Below, piece after piece: positions 11,939 to 22,470 of a stretch of DNA of 64,000 nucleotides. The notes below the pieces were generated by a model. The model did not search any database and was not told the origin of the DNA. It saw only the letters and a program-made list of their open reading frames with translations. Numbering within the stretch: position 1 is the first letter of the stretch; each line of letters starts with the position of its first letter. The DNA comes from Symbiodinium natans (Eukaryota > Sar > Dinophyceae > Suessiales > Symbiodiniaceae): contig CAJNDS010000027.1 of the NCBI GenBank assembly GCA_905221605.1, positions 187,244 through 251,243 on the forward strand, read 5' to 3'. The position numbers and the translations under genes were made by a program.

Positions 11939-12605
11939 CTGTTGTTGTTCTGGGAGTGGCTGCAATCCATCTGATCAGTTCTCTATGGACCCAGCCCTCC
12001 TCCCCGTCCCCTCCACCCCTGCTGTTTCCTGCCTTCCCCCCGGGTGTTTCTGAAATTTTCCCGGTGAATGTGGGCTCCGTTTCCTGAATGCTGCTACTCT
12101 GTCTTTTAGGCTTATGACTTGACGGTGTCAAGGAGTTGTGCCTCATCATCTCACTTAATTAGACTCGTCCTTCACATGTCCAGGTCCTGCTGTCGAGGTA
12201 AATCCAACCTCGTCAGTCGCCTTTCCCAGTTTCATGCGGTGAATAGCCTGGTGAAGCTCTTGCACATCGAAAGATGGTTCTGACAAACTAGGCGCAATGG
12301 ATAAGCTATAATGATCTATAATGTATATGTAAGTGCAATGTTTCCGGCCACTAGGTGAGAGAGGTCATGGCTGATTCAATTCCAAGACTCGAAGCTATCC
12401 TGCCATTCTTCGGCTCTGCCGACATCTGAAGCTGAGTTGCGCTGTTCGCGGCCAGGTTCAGCACTCCTGGCAGATTGGGTGTAAGCTTCTGCAGTGTTTG
12501 AACTACACCTTGCAGATACACACCCTTGTCGTGAACTTTGTCTCACTGTGCTGCCGCGCTGGTGCCCCTCAGGATCCCTCAAGCTGTTTCCTGACCCACG
12601 CACAG
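11939..12605. other. Spacer or intron
   Basis: No coding segment with support. It may be intron upstream of the 12606 exon. Confidence 0.4.
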
Positions 12606-12791
12606 GACCACGGCCGGCGCGAAGCTCAGCAGCGAGATTCAGCACGTTCTTCAGCACGCCTGGAAACCTTTGTGGTTGCAGGCGGAGAGCTGCATACTAT
12701 TGTGGGGGATCGGTTTTTGTTGTCTGCCCTTCGCGGGACGCGGGAAATGGACCCCAAACCACCAAACCCGCTGAGACCTAAAGCCCCCTGA
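12606..12791 (+). CDS. Candidate terminal exon, unknown product
   Basis: Sixty-one codons follow a GCACAG acceptor and end at TGA (12789-12791). The peptide starts with a charged Arg/Gln stretch and continues LETFVVAGGELHTIVGDRF, then a Pro/Lys tail. No family is recognised. It sits directly upstream of degenerate telomere-like sequence. Confidence 0.4.
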   Translation, partial: DHGRREAQQRDSARSSARLETFVVAGGELHTIVGDRFLLSALRGTREMDPKPPNPLRPKAP

Positions 12792-12799
12792 AAGCCTTC

Positions 12800-13330
12800 G
12801 ACACTAACACCCTAAACCTTATAAGCCCTAATCCCTAAACACGATGATAAACCCTAAACCTTAAATCCTGCCCTCAACCCTAAAACGCAGCAAAAAAACA
12901 AAAATTTGAAACCTTGAACTCTAAACCCCCAAAACCCTAACCCCCGCACCCCCAACCCTAAACCCTAATCCGTAAACACCCTCAACCAACCTTATAAGCC
13001 CTAAGCCCTAGATCCCTAAAACCGTCTCAAAGCCCTCCAAAACCAAAAACCCTCAAACCCTATAAGTGCACTACACCCTATAGCACCCTACGCCGCAAAA
13101 CCTGAAAAACCCGACACCCCGTAAGCCCTAAACCCTACAACCCTAAATCGTAGAAACCATTTACAGCCCATAAGCCTCAACCTCCACCCCCCAAACACTG
13201 AACCCTAAACCCTGGACCTTAAGGCCTGTAGACACACTAAGCTTCTAAGTCCTATAACCTAAGGCCCTCGATCCCTCTAAACCCCAGGCTCTAAACCCTT
13301 ATACGTCCCGAACCAACCCACAACCACACC
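12800..13330 (-). repeat. Degenerate CCCTAAA-like telomeric sequence
   Basis: About 500 bp are dominated by decayed variants of CCCTAAACC (ACCCTAAAC, AAGCCCTA, CCCTATAA). This looks like an old telomere-type array that has accumulated substitutions, in the same orientation as 9982 and 19493. Confidence 0.85.
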
Positions 13331-13375
13331 ATACATGTGCATGTAGAAAAATGTATCCTTGCATATGCAAGTATA

Positions 13376-13446
13376 TACAACGATTTATATTATATAGATA
13401 TATATATATATGTATATATGTGGTAGCATATATATATATATACACG
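13376..13446. repeat. TA-rich microsatellite
   Basis: TATATA/GTATAT alternating dinucleotides with a short break near 13415. Confidence 0.92.
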
Positions 13447-13489
13447 CATACATACATTAAATGCAATGGGCACACATGTGGGGATTGCT

Positions 13490-13602
13490 AAGCGGGGCGC
13501 GGAATGCGGGGGCACGACGCGGGGGACGGGGCAAGCGGCAAGCGGGACGCGAGTCGTGGGACGCGCCACGCGGGACGGGGATGCGGGACGCGGGATCGCA
13601 GC
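13490..13602. repeat. GC-rich GGGACGC-type minisatellite
   Basis: Imperfect GGGACGCG/GGCAAGC units of about 7-8 bp. The change from AT-rich to GC-rich repeat is abrupt. Confidence 0.8.
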
Positions 13603-14688
13603 GTTCGCGCAGGCCAAGTTCGCGAGTGTCACCAAACTCACCACCACGCTGCATACCCTGTGAGACGAAACCTATATTGTAACGACTGTCTCAGGACACA
13701 GTTCTTATTTCTCATAGGAGTCACGCCCTTTGAGGTCCAGCGTCAGCCCACTTCCATCACAATGCCAGTGCTGGACAACATACGTCTTACAGTAGGGAAG
13801 CTCATTGAGCGCTGTGCATCTCTCGTGATATGGAAGTAAGGACGACTTTGTCCTCCAAACCAGCAGCTCTAAATGGCTACTGTGGACTCGAGAAAGCAAG
13901 AGTTGAAATCATGTGCAAGACGTGCCTCGGATGACTGGCACCTAGACGGTTTCTTATTGCAATCGAAACAAGGATCAGACTTCAGATTCAAGTTGAAGTC
14001 AGATATTGCGGGTCTGGCACCACCATCCGAAGCATTTTTGCTAGTGGTCAAGCATTGTCAAGCAACTCTCCTCTTACCATGCGCCGCGCATGCCAGACAG
14101 CTGAGCCTCTAAATGTCTCCGCTGCCTGGATAGTACCCGAGCAGGAATGTTATACCTGTTTCCCATCCCTTGTCTCAAGAGCACCCACCTTTAAATCCCA
14201 AGGTCGCTGAGATCATATGATATTGTGCTTTACTCTCGCTATTTTTGAAGAATCGGTCTTGAGCTTGGGCACCACGAGGTGACAAAATGGCAACTCACTT
14301 CGAAATCCATCTGCGCCCTTCGCCGTACCTTGTCTTGTCAACAGCAGCGTTGTTACTTTGAGCGTTCCGGCGGGAGCAAGTTACAAAGATAAGCAACCGG
14401 TCGAGCATCATCAGACAAGCGGCTCACTTTGAATGCGCCTTCTGAGTACCTTGGCACCTTAGACACAGCGGCACCATGTTTACACTGACAAGACAGGACC
14501 CTTCATCCAAAGAAAGAAAGTCAGGGTTTGGGATGACCCGGACCTGACCTAGGCACTTGCCGACGATTGAAATGCCCTTTAGTAGGAGACGACTCGGGAC
14601 TGCTTGGCGATTCAGGGTCTTTCGGCAGAGGAGACGCTGAAGGGCTGTGATGTCGCGTAAGGCCGGCTAAAAACTTTCAACGTGTGAG
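13603..14688. other. Ambiguous coding signal, no confident gene
   Basis: The segment 13873-14112 is open on plus from an ATG (79 codons, Lys/Asp-rich) but the minus frame 13869-14051 is equally protein-like, so the strand cannot be fixed. The rest (14113-14688) shows no coding signal. Confidence 0.35.
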
Positions 14689-14873
14689 GTGCTTCACGGT
14701 GCTTCCAAGAAGGCTCCCTTTCGAAGCGAACCCAGTCAAGCCTCTTGCCCAGACCTATCGGATGGCATCATGCACTGCCAAGTGGCTGTTCTTGGCCTTC
14801 TTCAGCTCAGGACTCTTCCAAGGCTTTCCCATCTCATCCAGAAGATTCCTGCGAAATATGTTGACTTAAGAAG
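14689..14873 (+). CDS. Candidate exon ending at a GTGAGT donor
   Basis: The frame reads a Leu-patterned helix (LGLLQLRTLPRLSHLIQKIP, then AKYVDLRR) and ends exactly at a consensus donor (GTGAGTT from 14874). The left boundary is uncertain. The product is unknown. Confidence 0.38.
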
Positions 14874-15539
14874 GTGAGTTCATCATATCCTCAGGAGGTA
14901 GCTGCTGAGAGGAGCGGCATCAAAGGGACAACTTATGGACCTCGCATGCACCAGCAACTATGCGTGGCGAATGCTTGCAGCCAGCGGCACTTTTTAGAGT
15001 TCTAGCTTGGAGCATCGATCTCGTAACATTCTCGTGACAGTAGTACGCGGCAGTGCAACTGCGAAGAGAGCGCTGTTGCCGCAATTGCGACAGATGAACC
15101 CCAGCTCCTGCCAGAGTCAAAGCCTGCACTGTCACCACCCAGGTGAATATTCTTGCCAAAGACGCCTCGGAGTATCTCGGGTCATTTTGAGTGATGAGTT
15201 CTAATTTCATGATGCCTGAATGAAGAAGCTTGCATTCCATCTGGAAGCTCGTGGAAAGCACGTGAGGACGGCACTGAGGTCACCTTCATACTGCACGCCC
15301 AGCTGAACGCGCGGTCGCTCACCCCACTCCCTGCCTGCGGCCATGGAGCACATGATGGCACCCGGTGTACAGTGGTGTTCACATCATGGCACAAGTCACG
15401 TCATGACACATAATTATGACAGCTGGGCACGACCCCAGCATTTTCATGGATGCACTGCCGATGCACCTCCCCTTCATACATATTGACTGAAAGCATGCAG
15501 TGCCCGCATGCTCTATCTACTGGTAGGTATACGCTCTAG
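14874..15539. other. Intron or spacer
   Basis: No supported coding segment. Confidence 0.4.
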
Positions 15540-15744
15540 TGAAGCGCGCCTTTGTAGATTTTGCCAGTTCCGCGCAGGAAGCTGCCGCCTGAGCAGCAGG
15601 CTCTGGCATGTGCAGCTCGGAGGCGTTTTCTCTCCCAGCAAGCGTGCAACAAGCTTCCCTTGCGGGCACAAATATGCGCACAGAACCTCGCCGCAACCCA
15701 TCCGTGCAAGCTGGTTCGTGTTTTCAACCCATGTTCTCATCACT
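15540..15744 (-). CDS. Candidate exon, unknown product
   Basis: After a TTTCAG acceptor (15745-15750 on the minus strand) the frame reads VMRTWVENTNQLARMGCGEV and then LCPQGKLVARLLGEKT. The plus frame of the same DNA is Cys/Ser-rich. The 3' end of the exon is not defined. Confidence 0.35.
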
Positions 15745-16764
15745 CTGAAACAGAATGAAATGTTGCTACGCGTGGAGTGGAGTTGGGCCGCAGATGAGGA
15801 ATGGACTCCTAGACAACCGGCAGCTAGAATTTTTGCCGATGTGCAGCAGGAGGCCCCTACAGTACGGGATGAGCGCGCACCGTCAATTTGGGCAGGGGCT
15901 TGAGCGGCAACGTGCACGTCCAAGAGCCATGCGTGGAATGCAGTTTGGCCCCACGTGCCTTGCGTATTGCGTAGTCTGATTACCGGAAGGTTTACGCACG
16001 CACTCATAAACAATGTGAAAGTTTGTCTGGCCAAAACGCCTTCAATCCGCGACTTATTCTGAAACATTTCCGCAGCAGCCAAAAGGCGAAATACAAAAGG
16101 GGCTTGGCGCGTGCAAAATTCGTTGGAGGCTCAAAGCCTTCGCAGCCCAGTCGCCCGGCTACCAAAAGATCCCGCTTCAGCCGAGACCGACTCTGGGATG
16201 CAACACATGAAACTATGAAACGCTTTCATCCCGGCCCCGGTGCTCTTCCCCCGACTCTTGAAGTTTGGAAGCTCTATGAAGCTCTTCTGGGCTCTTCCGG
16301 AGAGCACTTGGAGAGAACTCGCTCTTTGTTTTGCAAAGGCGCTTGGAGCACTGGGGTTTTCTTTCGTGTCATGGTCTCTGTTTGGGGTATACGCTGGCCG
16401 TCTCATACCAAGTCACTTGACTATCTACAGGCACCCTCGAACCTGGCCAGAGCCTCAGCCCCGACAATGTGGAGATGCAGACGGCCACAGGAAACCGGGT
16501 GCCTCCGAAGTTCACGCGTGGAAGCCTCACTTCGGCTGCCTGCCTGAGCCATGCACGAGAGCGAGAGAGAGAGTGTGTGGTACGTGTGTCTGTGTTGAGT
16601 GTGCAAAGGCGTGTTGTTTAAACCACGATAGTGAATTTCAATTGCAGGGTCCAAGTTGCCGGATGCCCTCGGGACCATCGGAGGACATCTCGTATCTTGC
16701 ATCCACCCCACGCCTCGTTGAGCACATATCGAAGACATAATATGTCGAGAAAACTCAGACAGGA
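15745..16764. other. Ambiguous region
   Basis: Plus frames at 16023-16547 and 16240-16740 are open for over 160 codons each, in different phases and overlapping. One has a hydrophobic stretch near 16330-16410. Neither has splice support. A GA/GT run lies at 16560-16600. Confidence 0.3.
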
Positions 16765-16950
16765 TTAGCTTGGGCTGATTTGGGCTTGTACGTGGCTTTG
16801 CGTCGCTTCTCCCTTTCCATCCGCTTCCCAAGTCTTCAGCCAGGTGGCAGATTCTCGGCCGAAACGCGGAAAGCACTCTGGACATCTCCAGAGGTCGCCA
16901 GAGTGGCGACTCCTGATGCCTTCACCTTCCAGGAGTTTGCGAGTGCTGCA
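16765..16950 (-). CDS. Candidate terminal exon with CxxC motif
   Basis: The frame ends at a stop at 16765 and reads GDLWRCPECFPRFGRESATW followed by a charged tail. The C-P-E-C pair could be part of a small zinc site, but the partner cysteines are not visible. A plus-strand frame over the same bases is also open, so strand is uncertain. It could close the minus-strand gene at 17.4-19.2 kb. Confidence 0.33.
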   Translation of the reverse strand, partial: CSTRKLLEGEGIRSRHSGDLWRCPECFPRFGRESATWLKTWEADGKGEATQSHVQAQISPS

Positions 16951-17438
16951 TGTTGAAGACTTGCCGAAGAACTGTTGATGCATGTTGAACTACAAGAATT
17001 GACTCCATGCCCACGTGGTCATCTGCAAGACGGCCTCAGGCACTTGCTTCGATCGGAAGGTCAAGGTCCCGGACAAGGAGGGCTGGTCTGAACCCAGCTT
17101 GTAGCGGCTGCGGAGGTAGAGATTCCTTGGATGCCGTGGACACTTTGCGCTCCAGCGTGCTCTTCCTTTCCACTTTCCCTTTATAGGTTTAGGTTGATTA
17201 CACAAGACTCACAAGACAACCGGATCCCCCAGTGCGACCGCTGCATCGAGCCGGCGGCTGCCACGGCGGGTGCCAAGGTTGCAAGATCGGCAGACAATCC
17301 GAGGCCCACTGGTGCCATCGAGACGTTGCGCTCCTCGAGACACAATTGGGTGGAGGTGCTGCGCTATTGCCAACTACTGAGTCCGAGCCAAACACAACCT
17401 GGATGGCTGAAAGAACAGACTCTGACTCTCTGCAGTAC

Positions 17439-17548
17439 CCTTCCACACTCTGCTTCGGTGGCACCTTCACCGTGGCCTTCGCGTCTGCATTCAGTTCCAG
17501 GCCCTTCCTGATTTCCTGCAGCTTGGAGCCATACTCAGTCATATTCAT
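17439..17548 (-). CDS. Candidate exon, charged helical peptide
   Basis: An ATG at 17546-17548 opens NMTEYGSKLQEIRKGLELNA, continuing DAKATVKVPPKQSVEG to a GTACTGC donor at 17438. The Lys/Glu-rich composition is strongly coding-like. Whether it is a first or internal exon is not settled. Confidence 0.5.
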
Positions 17549-17904
17549 ATAAGACCGCTACCACAATGTTCAGTGCATGAAGAACTGTGAGAAGCATACT
17601 CACTGAGAAATCCCTCTGGGCTCAGGTCCGACTTGCCCTTCCACTCTGCAAAGCCTTGCGCTTGGGAGAGGGAGGTACATGCTCGCCGCATGACGTAGAC
17701 GCCTAGCTTCGACCACTTATCGGGGAGGGGGGGGGGAGGGGAGGGCCGTCAAACAGCAACCGGGGCCAAGTCTTTGAGCAAGTGCAGACGTGGCTCCGTC
17801 TTTTAGGTGTGGGGCGGCCTTGTTTAGACGTTCAGGCTCCCACTAAAGTTCTTCTGAGAGCAGTGTGGCCTGTGAGTCCATGCATGTGTGAGCATGAGTG
17901 CATA

Positions 17905-17995
17905 ACCTGCACTTGGATACCTTCATATGCCTTCCCAACCTTCACTGCTGCAGCGCGCCTGACATCGTTGGTGACCCCTCCAAGGGCACGCTGGC
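17905..17995 (-). CDS. Candidate exon, unknown product
   Basis: The frame reads RALGGVTNDVRRAAAVKVGK and then AYEGIQVQ before a possible GTTATG donor. Same strand and probably same gene as the neighbours at 17.4 and 18.2 kb. The family is unknown. Confidence 0.42.
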
Positions 17996-18179
17996 ATCCA
18001 CACCGAAGGAAGTGCCCAACTTGGCAGGGGCACGGACCTTTGCATCTAGGCCTCGGAGAAAGAGGAAGAGACAAGAGGATCATTGCAGCCTCCCCTACGG
18101 ACCGGCAGCAGTCTACACTGGAAGCTTGGATAAGCTTGGGGATGCGGTTGCATGTTGCCCTGCTGCGCTCAAGCTTCAG

Positions 18180-18335
18180 AGGACTTGTTAACCGGCTCCG
18201 GCCTGTCTCAGAAATCTTCAGGATGTACTGAGGATCGGTAGTGAGTATTTTGCCAGCTTTCTTTTCAAGTCCTGCAATGGCACATGAGCTGCAGACCCAC
18301 TCAACGTCGATACCCCCTTTGACAAAGCGGGTCAC
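18180..18335 (-). CDS. Candidate exon with CxxC motif
   Basis: The frame reads TRFVKGGIDVEWVCSSCAIA, then GLEKKAGKILTTDPQYILK. The V-C-S-S-C pair could be a metal or redox site; this is only a motif observation. Composition favours the minus strand. Confidence 0.45.
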
Positions 18336-18585
18336 CTACGCTCTTGTATCAATTCTCTGTTTCAGTAGCCATGTACTTAATGTACTTTGCAGTCTGCCGT
18401 GGCGAAGTCTCAGGCTACCAGGCTGGCAGCCCAAGCTTGCCAGTGTGCAGTCTGTCCTTGAAGCCTCCCCTTCAGGAAAGCCTGGTTGCGGAGGGTATTT
18501 CTCGCATGTCACGCAACACACTCAAACTCAAAGATTCTGAAACAGATAGCGCAGGGTTGCTCCAACATCGAGCAGTATCAAGCAG

Positions 18586-18692
18586 CCAGAGACTCCAAAA
18601 CCCCTTAATTAAGGAGTATACCTTAAATCATATTAGGGTTCCTATTATAATTTAAGGTATATTCCTGAACTAAGGGGTTTTGGAGTCTCTGG
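18586..18692. mobile_element. Palindromic MITE-like element
   Basis: A 107-bp near-perfect inverted repeat: 22 bp of identical ends (CCAGAGACTCCAAAACCCC...) and, with few mismatches, complementarity almost to the centre, leaving a loop of about 10 bp (around AGGGTTCC). It is AT-rich inside and non-coding. It lies between minus-strand exons, so probably in an intron. I could not find a clear target-site duplication. It is unrelated in sequence to the MITE at 10.2 kb. Confidence 0.8.
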
Positions 18693-18819
18693 GCAAAAGG
18701 GAGCAGCCGACCTCCCACTCGAGAGTGCTCTTCTCGCTCTCTGGGTCAGGCTGGAAGACATTCATCTGCAAAAGGAGAAAAGATGTGTACTTTGCAAAAA
18801 AAGCTCAGCAGCCAATGTG

Positions 18820-19012
18820 TGGCACGTCTGTGTGGCGCGTCTCTGGAAGATCGGGAATTGCAAGGGGGGACTTGCGAAAGCTGCCTTCAACTCTCCGATC
18901 TTTGAATTGTATGCCAGCCCGGCACTCGACTGGATCCAGTTGGGCAGAATGCCTTTGCCAGCAAAGAAGCAGTCCCAAATCTCTTGCTCGGAAAGAACAC
19001 GCAAACACACCG
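18820..19012 (-). CDS. Candidate exon, unknown product
   Basis: After a GTGCAG acceptor the frame reads VCLRVLSEQEIWDCFFAGKG and then ILPNWIQSSAGLAYNSKIGELK. The pattern is typical of a globular protein. Donor choice is unclear (a GC donor after GELK is possible). Same strand as 19.06-19.19 kb. Confidence 0.47.
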
Positions 19013-19059
19013 CTGCACGAAGGTCCAAGATGCTTGGAAAACAATCCTGAATCCTGTTC

Positions 19060-19192
19060 TAGCCCAGCTGCTGTCGCTCATGCCCGAGCGCTTCTTAGCA
19101 TCCACGGCATAAAGAAGAGACACGCCGTTCTTAATCTGCTTGTCCCAACCAAGGGCTGCGTCATAAACCTTGCAACGGCCGCAAGTCTCCAT
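19060..19192 (-). CDS. Candidate first exon
   Basis: An ATG at 19190-19192 opens METCGRCKVYDAALGWDKQI, continuing KNGVSLLYAVDAKKRSGM. The C-G-R-C pair and charged composition are coding-like. It could be the start of the minus-strand gene that runs down to 16.8 kb. A weaker plus-strand frame overlaps. Confidence 0.45.
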
Positions 19193-19240
19193 CCCGCCAC
19201 CATCAAAGCTCTGTCCGGGCCAAGGCTAACTGCGTGCCAG

Positions 19241-19467
19241 CAACCACGTCGTTGCTGTTGCCGGTGATTGAGAAGTGTCGCGCTTTATCTCCTCAAGCTC
19301 GACATGAAGCGTTTTCCGCACGAGTGGGATCAAAAATGCAGGCAGGTCTTGCCTTGCACGGACACTGTCCAGTCCAAATCGTTACCCTCCTGGCACGAAG
19401 GGAAGCGATTCACCCTATATCGTTGAGAACAGGAATTTCAGAGGGGGCGCCCACGTTCGCAAAACAG
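19241..19467 (+). CDS. Candidate exon ending at GTGAGG donor
   Basis: Between a GTGCCAG acceptor and an AAACAG|GTGAGG donor the frame is open, with strong coding composition (LPVIEKCRALSPQARHEAFS ... LLARREAIHPISLRTG). The product is unknown. A three-unit CCCTAAA array begins 26 bp into the downstream intron. Confidence 0.5.
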
Positions 19468-19492
19468 GTGAGGCTTTTTTTAACTTTCGGCA

Positions 19493-19512
19493 ACCCTAAA
19501 CCCTAAACCCTA
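19493..19512 (-). repeat. Short (CCCTAAA)3 array in a presumed intron
   Basis: Three telomere-type units between the donor at 19468 and the acceptor at 19920. Confidence 0.9.
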
Positions 19513-19599
19513 ATTCCTCAGGCCGGCTCTGGAGCCGGGCCCCAAGAGCAGCGAGAAGGTTCCGCCATCCAGCACACAAGGACTAAGGTTCTTCAGCTT

Positions 19600-19915
19600 G
19601 CAGTTTGGCGCTTCGCCTGAAATTTGTGAAGGCTGAAGCATCTGAAGCTTCTTTAGCTTCGCACTTCTGAAGTTTCCATCTTAGCACTAGCTGCGGGTTT
19701 GGCCCCTGAAACTTGCAGCCTCAGGCTTCGCTCTGCGCGTTTCAGCCTGAGTCTGAAACTTCGCGCTTCGCCATGCGCTTTGCCTGAAGATGTCTTGAAT
19801 CTGAAGAACTAAGTGTTGCACTTCGGACTTGGCTGAAGATTCACGTTTCGCATGAAAACAGGCCTGAAATCTGAAGTTTCTAGCTTCATGCTCCGCGTGA
19901 AGATTCTTGTCTCAC
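19600..19915. repeat. Degenerate CTGAAGCTTCGC-type repeat
   Basis: Words such as CTGAAG, GAAGCTTC, CTTCGC and CCTGAAA recur every 10-25 bp with many substitutions. It fills most of the presumed intron upstream of the 19921 exon. Confidence 0.7.
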
Positions 19916-19920
19916 CACAG

Positions 19921-20013
19921 AAGCTCGCAATCGAACAAAAAGAAGCATTCTCGAACTTCACGCAAGTCATCGAGCCAACTACCAGGATCAATCAAAATCA
20001 GAGCATGGACGTT
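19921..20013 (+). CDS. Candidate exon after a CACAG acceptor
   Basis: Thirty-one codons follow CTCACCACAG. The peptide, KLAIEQKEAFSNFTQVIEPT and then TRINQNQSMDV, is hydrophilic and coding-like. Phase 0 matches the donor at 19467, so the two exons can be joined without breaking frame. It ends at TGA, while a second good frame starts three bases later. Confidence 0.52.
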
Positions 20014-20015
20014 TG

Positions 20016-20235
20016 AAACACGTTGCTCTCCTCATCGCCTGTCGCGGACGCGGCGACCCGAGTATTGCCCAACGGCTTCAGTCTGCTCTTCCTGGCATCA
20101 GAGACCCAGTTTTGCAAACTCTGACGCACACTTTGGACATGTTGGAAATTTTTGCACAGAATCATGAAAGTCACCTGACCTCAAGAACAAGCCCAGCAGC
20201 ACTGGCTGTGACAGGCTGTCTTGCAAAGACTAAAG
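20016..20235 (+). CDS. Candidate coding segment in a shifted frame
   Basis: The frame reads KHVALLIACRGRGDPSIAQR, then LQSALPGIRDPVLQTLTHTLDMLEIF, an amphipathic helical pattern. It abuts the previous segment in a different frame. This means either a hidden small intron or a frameshift (sequencing error or pseudogene). Confidence 0.45.
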
Positions 20236-21159
20236 ACAAGTACACAAGTAGCACAGCGGCTCGAAACATCACGAACACGTGTCAGGCTTGCAACATGTGG
20301 ACCCTTCGTTCTACGGAGTGGTCACAGAATTCATTCCAACGTAGCAAGCACACCGCAAAAGGTAGCACGCGCACAGCAGTAGTGCAGAAATACTGAAAGA
20401 GAACATACGAGAACCTAGCCATCATGAATTCCTGAACCCGAAGCCTCACATTATCTCGTATCTCACCAAGCCACGCAGAGTCGTAGTTCATTCCATAGAC
20501 AACGTTGCCACCATCCTCACGCGCGACGAAGAGTGCTGACGAGGTCCTGTTGGACGGCTCCGTGGCCCTGCGCAGAATTGCCGGGGTTGACTGACAGGTC
20601 TAAAGGACATTATGACCATGAGATGCTGCTATGAAAGAAAGAATGACATGAGCAAGGCGAAGAGCAGTCACTTCACGGACAGGACTGCGAGCTGAAGGTA
20701 AAACGTCTGGTGCATACGTTAAAAAAACTTGACATGAAGTGCTGCGAATGGAACTGGAAGACCATCACATGTCAGGGTAACCTGGACATGGGGGCCATGT
20801 GGCGGAAAAGCGCAGGGGGGGGGGGGGAGAGGGCGGGGTGGGGGGAGGGCCCCCCCCCCCCCCCCCCGACAATTGCTGAAGAGCTACAAGGAACTAGCTT
20901 TTGCAAAACAACCCCACACCGAGCGTGAAGAACATTACTTCGAACATCCAACCCTTAAAAACTAAGCAATTGACAGGCACTGTAGGGATCACTCGGATGG
21001 GGATTCCAGGGATGCTTGCTGCAAGGATGCTCTGCACAGATCGGCCCGAACCCCACAACATACAGAAAGTACAAGTTCAGTTCTGCTGGCATCCAAAGTT
21101 GTCCGAAACGCCTGTCCTGGCTAGCTCGAGTTTTTAGACGACCACGCGCAGGCCTGACT
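20236..21159. other. Spacer with G/C homopolymer tracts
   Basis: No confident gene. A G-run (20814-20839) is followed by a C-run (20850-20867) that could pair with it. The minus frame at 20955-21160 may extend the gene at 21.2-21.6 kb. Confidence 0.4.
20811..20868. repeat. G-tract followed by C-tract
   Basis: GGGGG-rich sequence facing an uninterrupted run of C about 10 bp away. It could fold into a hairpin or G-quadruplex. Confidence 0.9.
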
Positions 21160-21293
21160 TGCCACTGTAGAGCACCCTGAGACACGGTGTCAAGCGCAAA
21201 GTCTGGACCAGCGATTCCTGGGAAGCTGAGTTCACTTCTTACTTTCGCTGGATCGTTCAGCAGCACGGTAGAATCGGGCAGAAGCTGCGGTTC
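21160..21293 (-). CDS. Candidate exon, unknown product
   Basis: The frame reads PQLLPDSTVLLNDPAKVRSE, then LSFPGIAGPDFALDTVSQGALQWQ before a possible GTCAGG donor. It belongs with the two exons upstream on the same strand. Confidence 0.45.
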
Positions 21294-21296
21294 TGG

Positions 21297-21379
21297 ACAA
21301 AGCTGCAGAGAGGAACTACAAGCTCGACAAGAAATCTTTCTGCAGCCCAGCGGCGAATGCTGTGGGGCTGCTTCCACAC
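21297..21379 (-). CDS. Candidate exon, unknown product
   Basis: After a CTGCAG acceptor the frame reads VWKQPHSIRRWAAERFLVEL and VVPLCSFVQ. Frame continuity with the next segment is not resolved. Confidence 0.42.
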
Positions 21380-21451
21380 CTGCAGAACGGAATAGAATGG
21401 CATAGAATGGCCTAAATGGCACTGAAAGTAAGGTATACAGCAAACACAGGC

Positions 21452-21578
21452 ACAAGCTCTGGTGCAGCCAGCACTTCGACAGTCTGCGCGTGACAAGGCC
21501 TTCAAAGTCTTTTCAAACCTCAGCATCGCGGCAGCTGTCTGGTACTTGGACATTGCTTGTTGCGCAAGTGTGGGCACA
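21452..21578 (-). CDS. Candidate exon, amphipathic helix
   Basis: After a TGTCAG acceptor the frame reads VPTLAQQAMSKYQTAAAMLR, then FEKTLKALSRADCRSAGCTR. The periodic Ala/Leu/Lys pattern suggests a helix. Best-supported exon of this small group. Confidence 0.5.
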
Positions 21579-22470
21579 CTGACACTATGTACAGGGTTCT
21601 AACGTTTATAATAGTCGAGGAGGCGTGGGCTGGTGTTACTGCGCAGCACACCCGCTCCAGCGCAAGGCTCCCGCTCACCTAGCGACGAACATTCGGTTCG
21701 AAAACGTTCGAAACGGTGGAAAACGGGTTATCGCCAAGATCCCGCCAGGTCCGCAGATTCTCGGGGAAGAAACTAAGATTTGGCATCGTTCCATGTGCTG
21801 AATCGCGTTCTCACCTTGGTCCCGTGTGCATTTCGCAGTCGAAATGGTCCTTCCGCCTCAGTTCTGAGCACGGTCTGGTGCTCGAATCGCTCGATGTTCA
21901 CAAAACTTGGCAGGAACGTGTTATTCGTCCTCTCTTGTTCTTGGACGGGCTCGCATCGCTTTTCCGAAATGGCCTCCCGCATGCTCCCGCCTCAGTCCTG
22001 CGTGCATGCTCTCGAAGTGCCGAAGATTGCAGAAGTGCCGCATTCGGATTGTTGCTTTTGTGTTGGTCTCTCCGGTTCGCGCCTGTACTGCCACATGATT
22101 CAGTAACACCAGGATTGCGTACCGTCAACCAACAATATGGATCAATCTGGATGGACCCTAAAACCCGCAGCTGCCATCAGTTGTAGAGCGGCTGCTGCTT
22201 CGTTTCTTCCTTGCTCCAGAAGCCGAGGGTCCTTGGACAACATGACAACTCATGGAATGATGAGGAGTTGACTATGGAATGGAGCTAGCAGCAGCAAAAC
22301 CTGACGCGCATGTAGGCTGTTGGTGCAGAGGCGGGGTTTCGTCAAAGAATCGGAGAGCGAAGGCCCACAATTGCAGCGATGACCGCCACCTGCAGCAAGG
22401 AACAGTCTTAGGAGCGATTGTCAGTGGAAGGGGCAGGCAAGCATAAACTACACTTTTCTCCGCCAAGGTC
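21579..22470. other. Ambiguous region
   Basis: Two plus frames (21716-22186 and 21780-22106) stay open for over 100 codons but are Cys/Ser/Leu/Arg-rich and overlap. I do not call a gene. Confidence 0.35.

Noticed and set aside
11598-12149. His/Thr-rich and Val/Cys-rich frames of 80-154 codons on both strands
   Set aside because: They are translations of the CACAC minisatellite and occur in several frames at once.
12800-13330. Interpretation as a true chromosome end
   Set aside because: The repeats are decayed and followed by more than 50 kb of ordinary sequence.
21690-21720. GGTTCGAAA-type words as a tRNA B box
   Set aside because: No A box at the right distance and no cloverleaf can be drawn. 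No tRNA was found elsewhere either.
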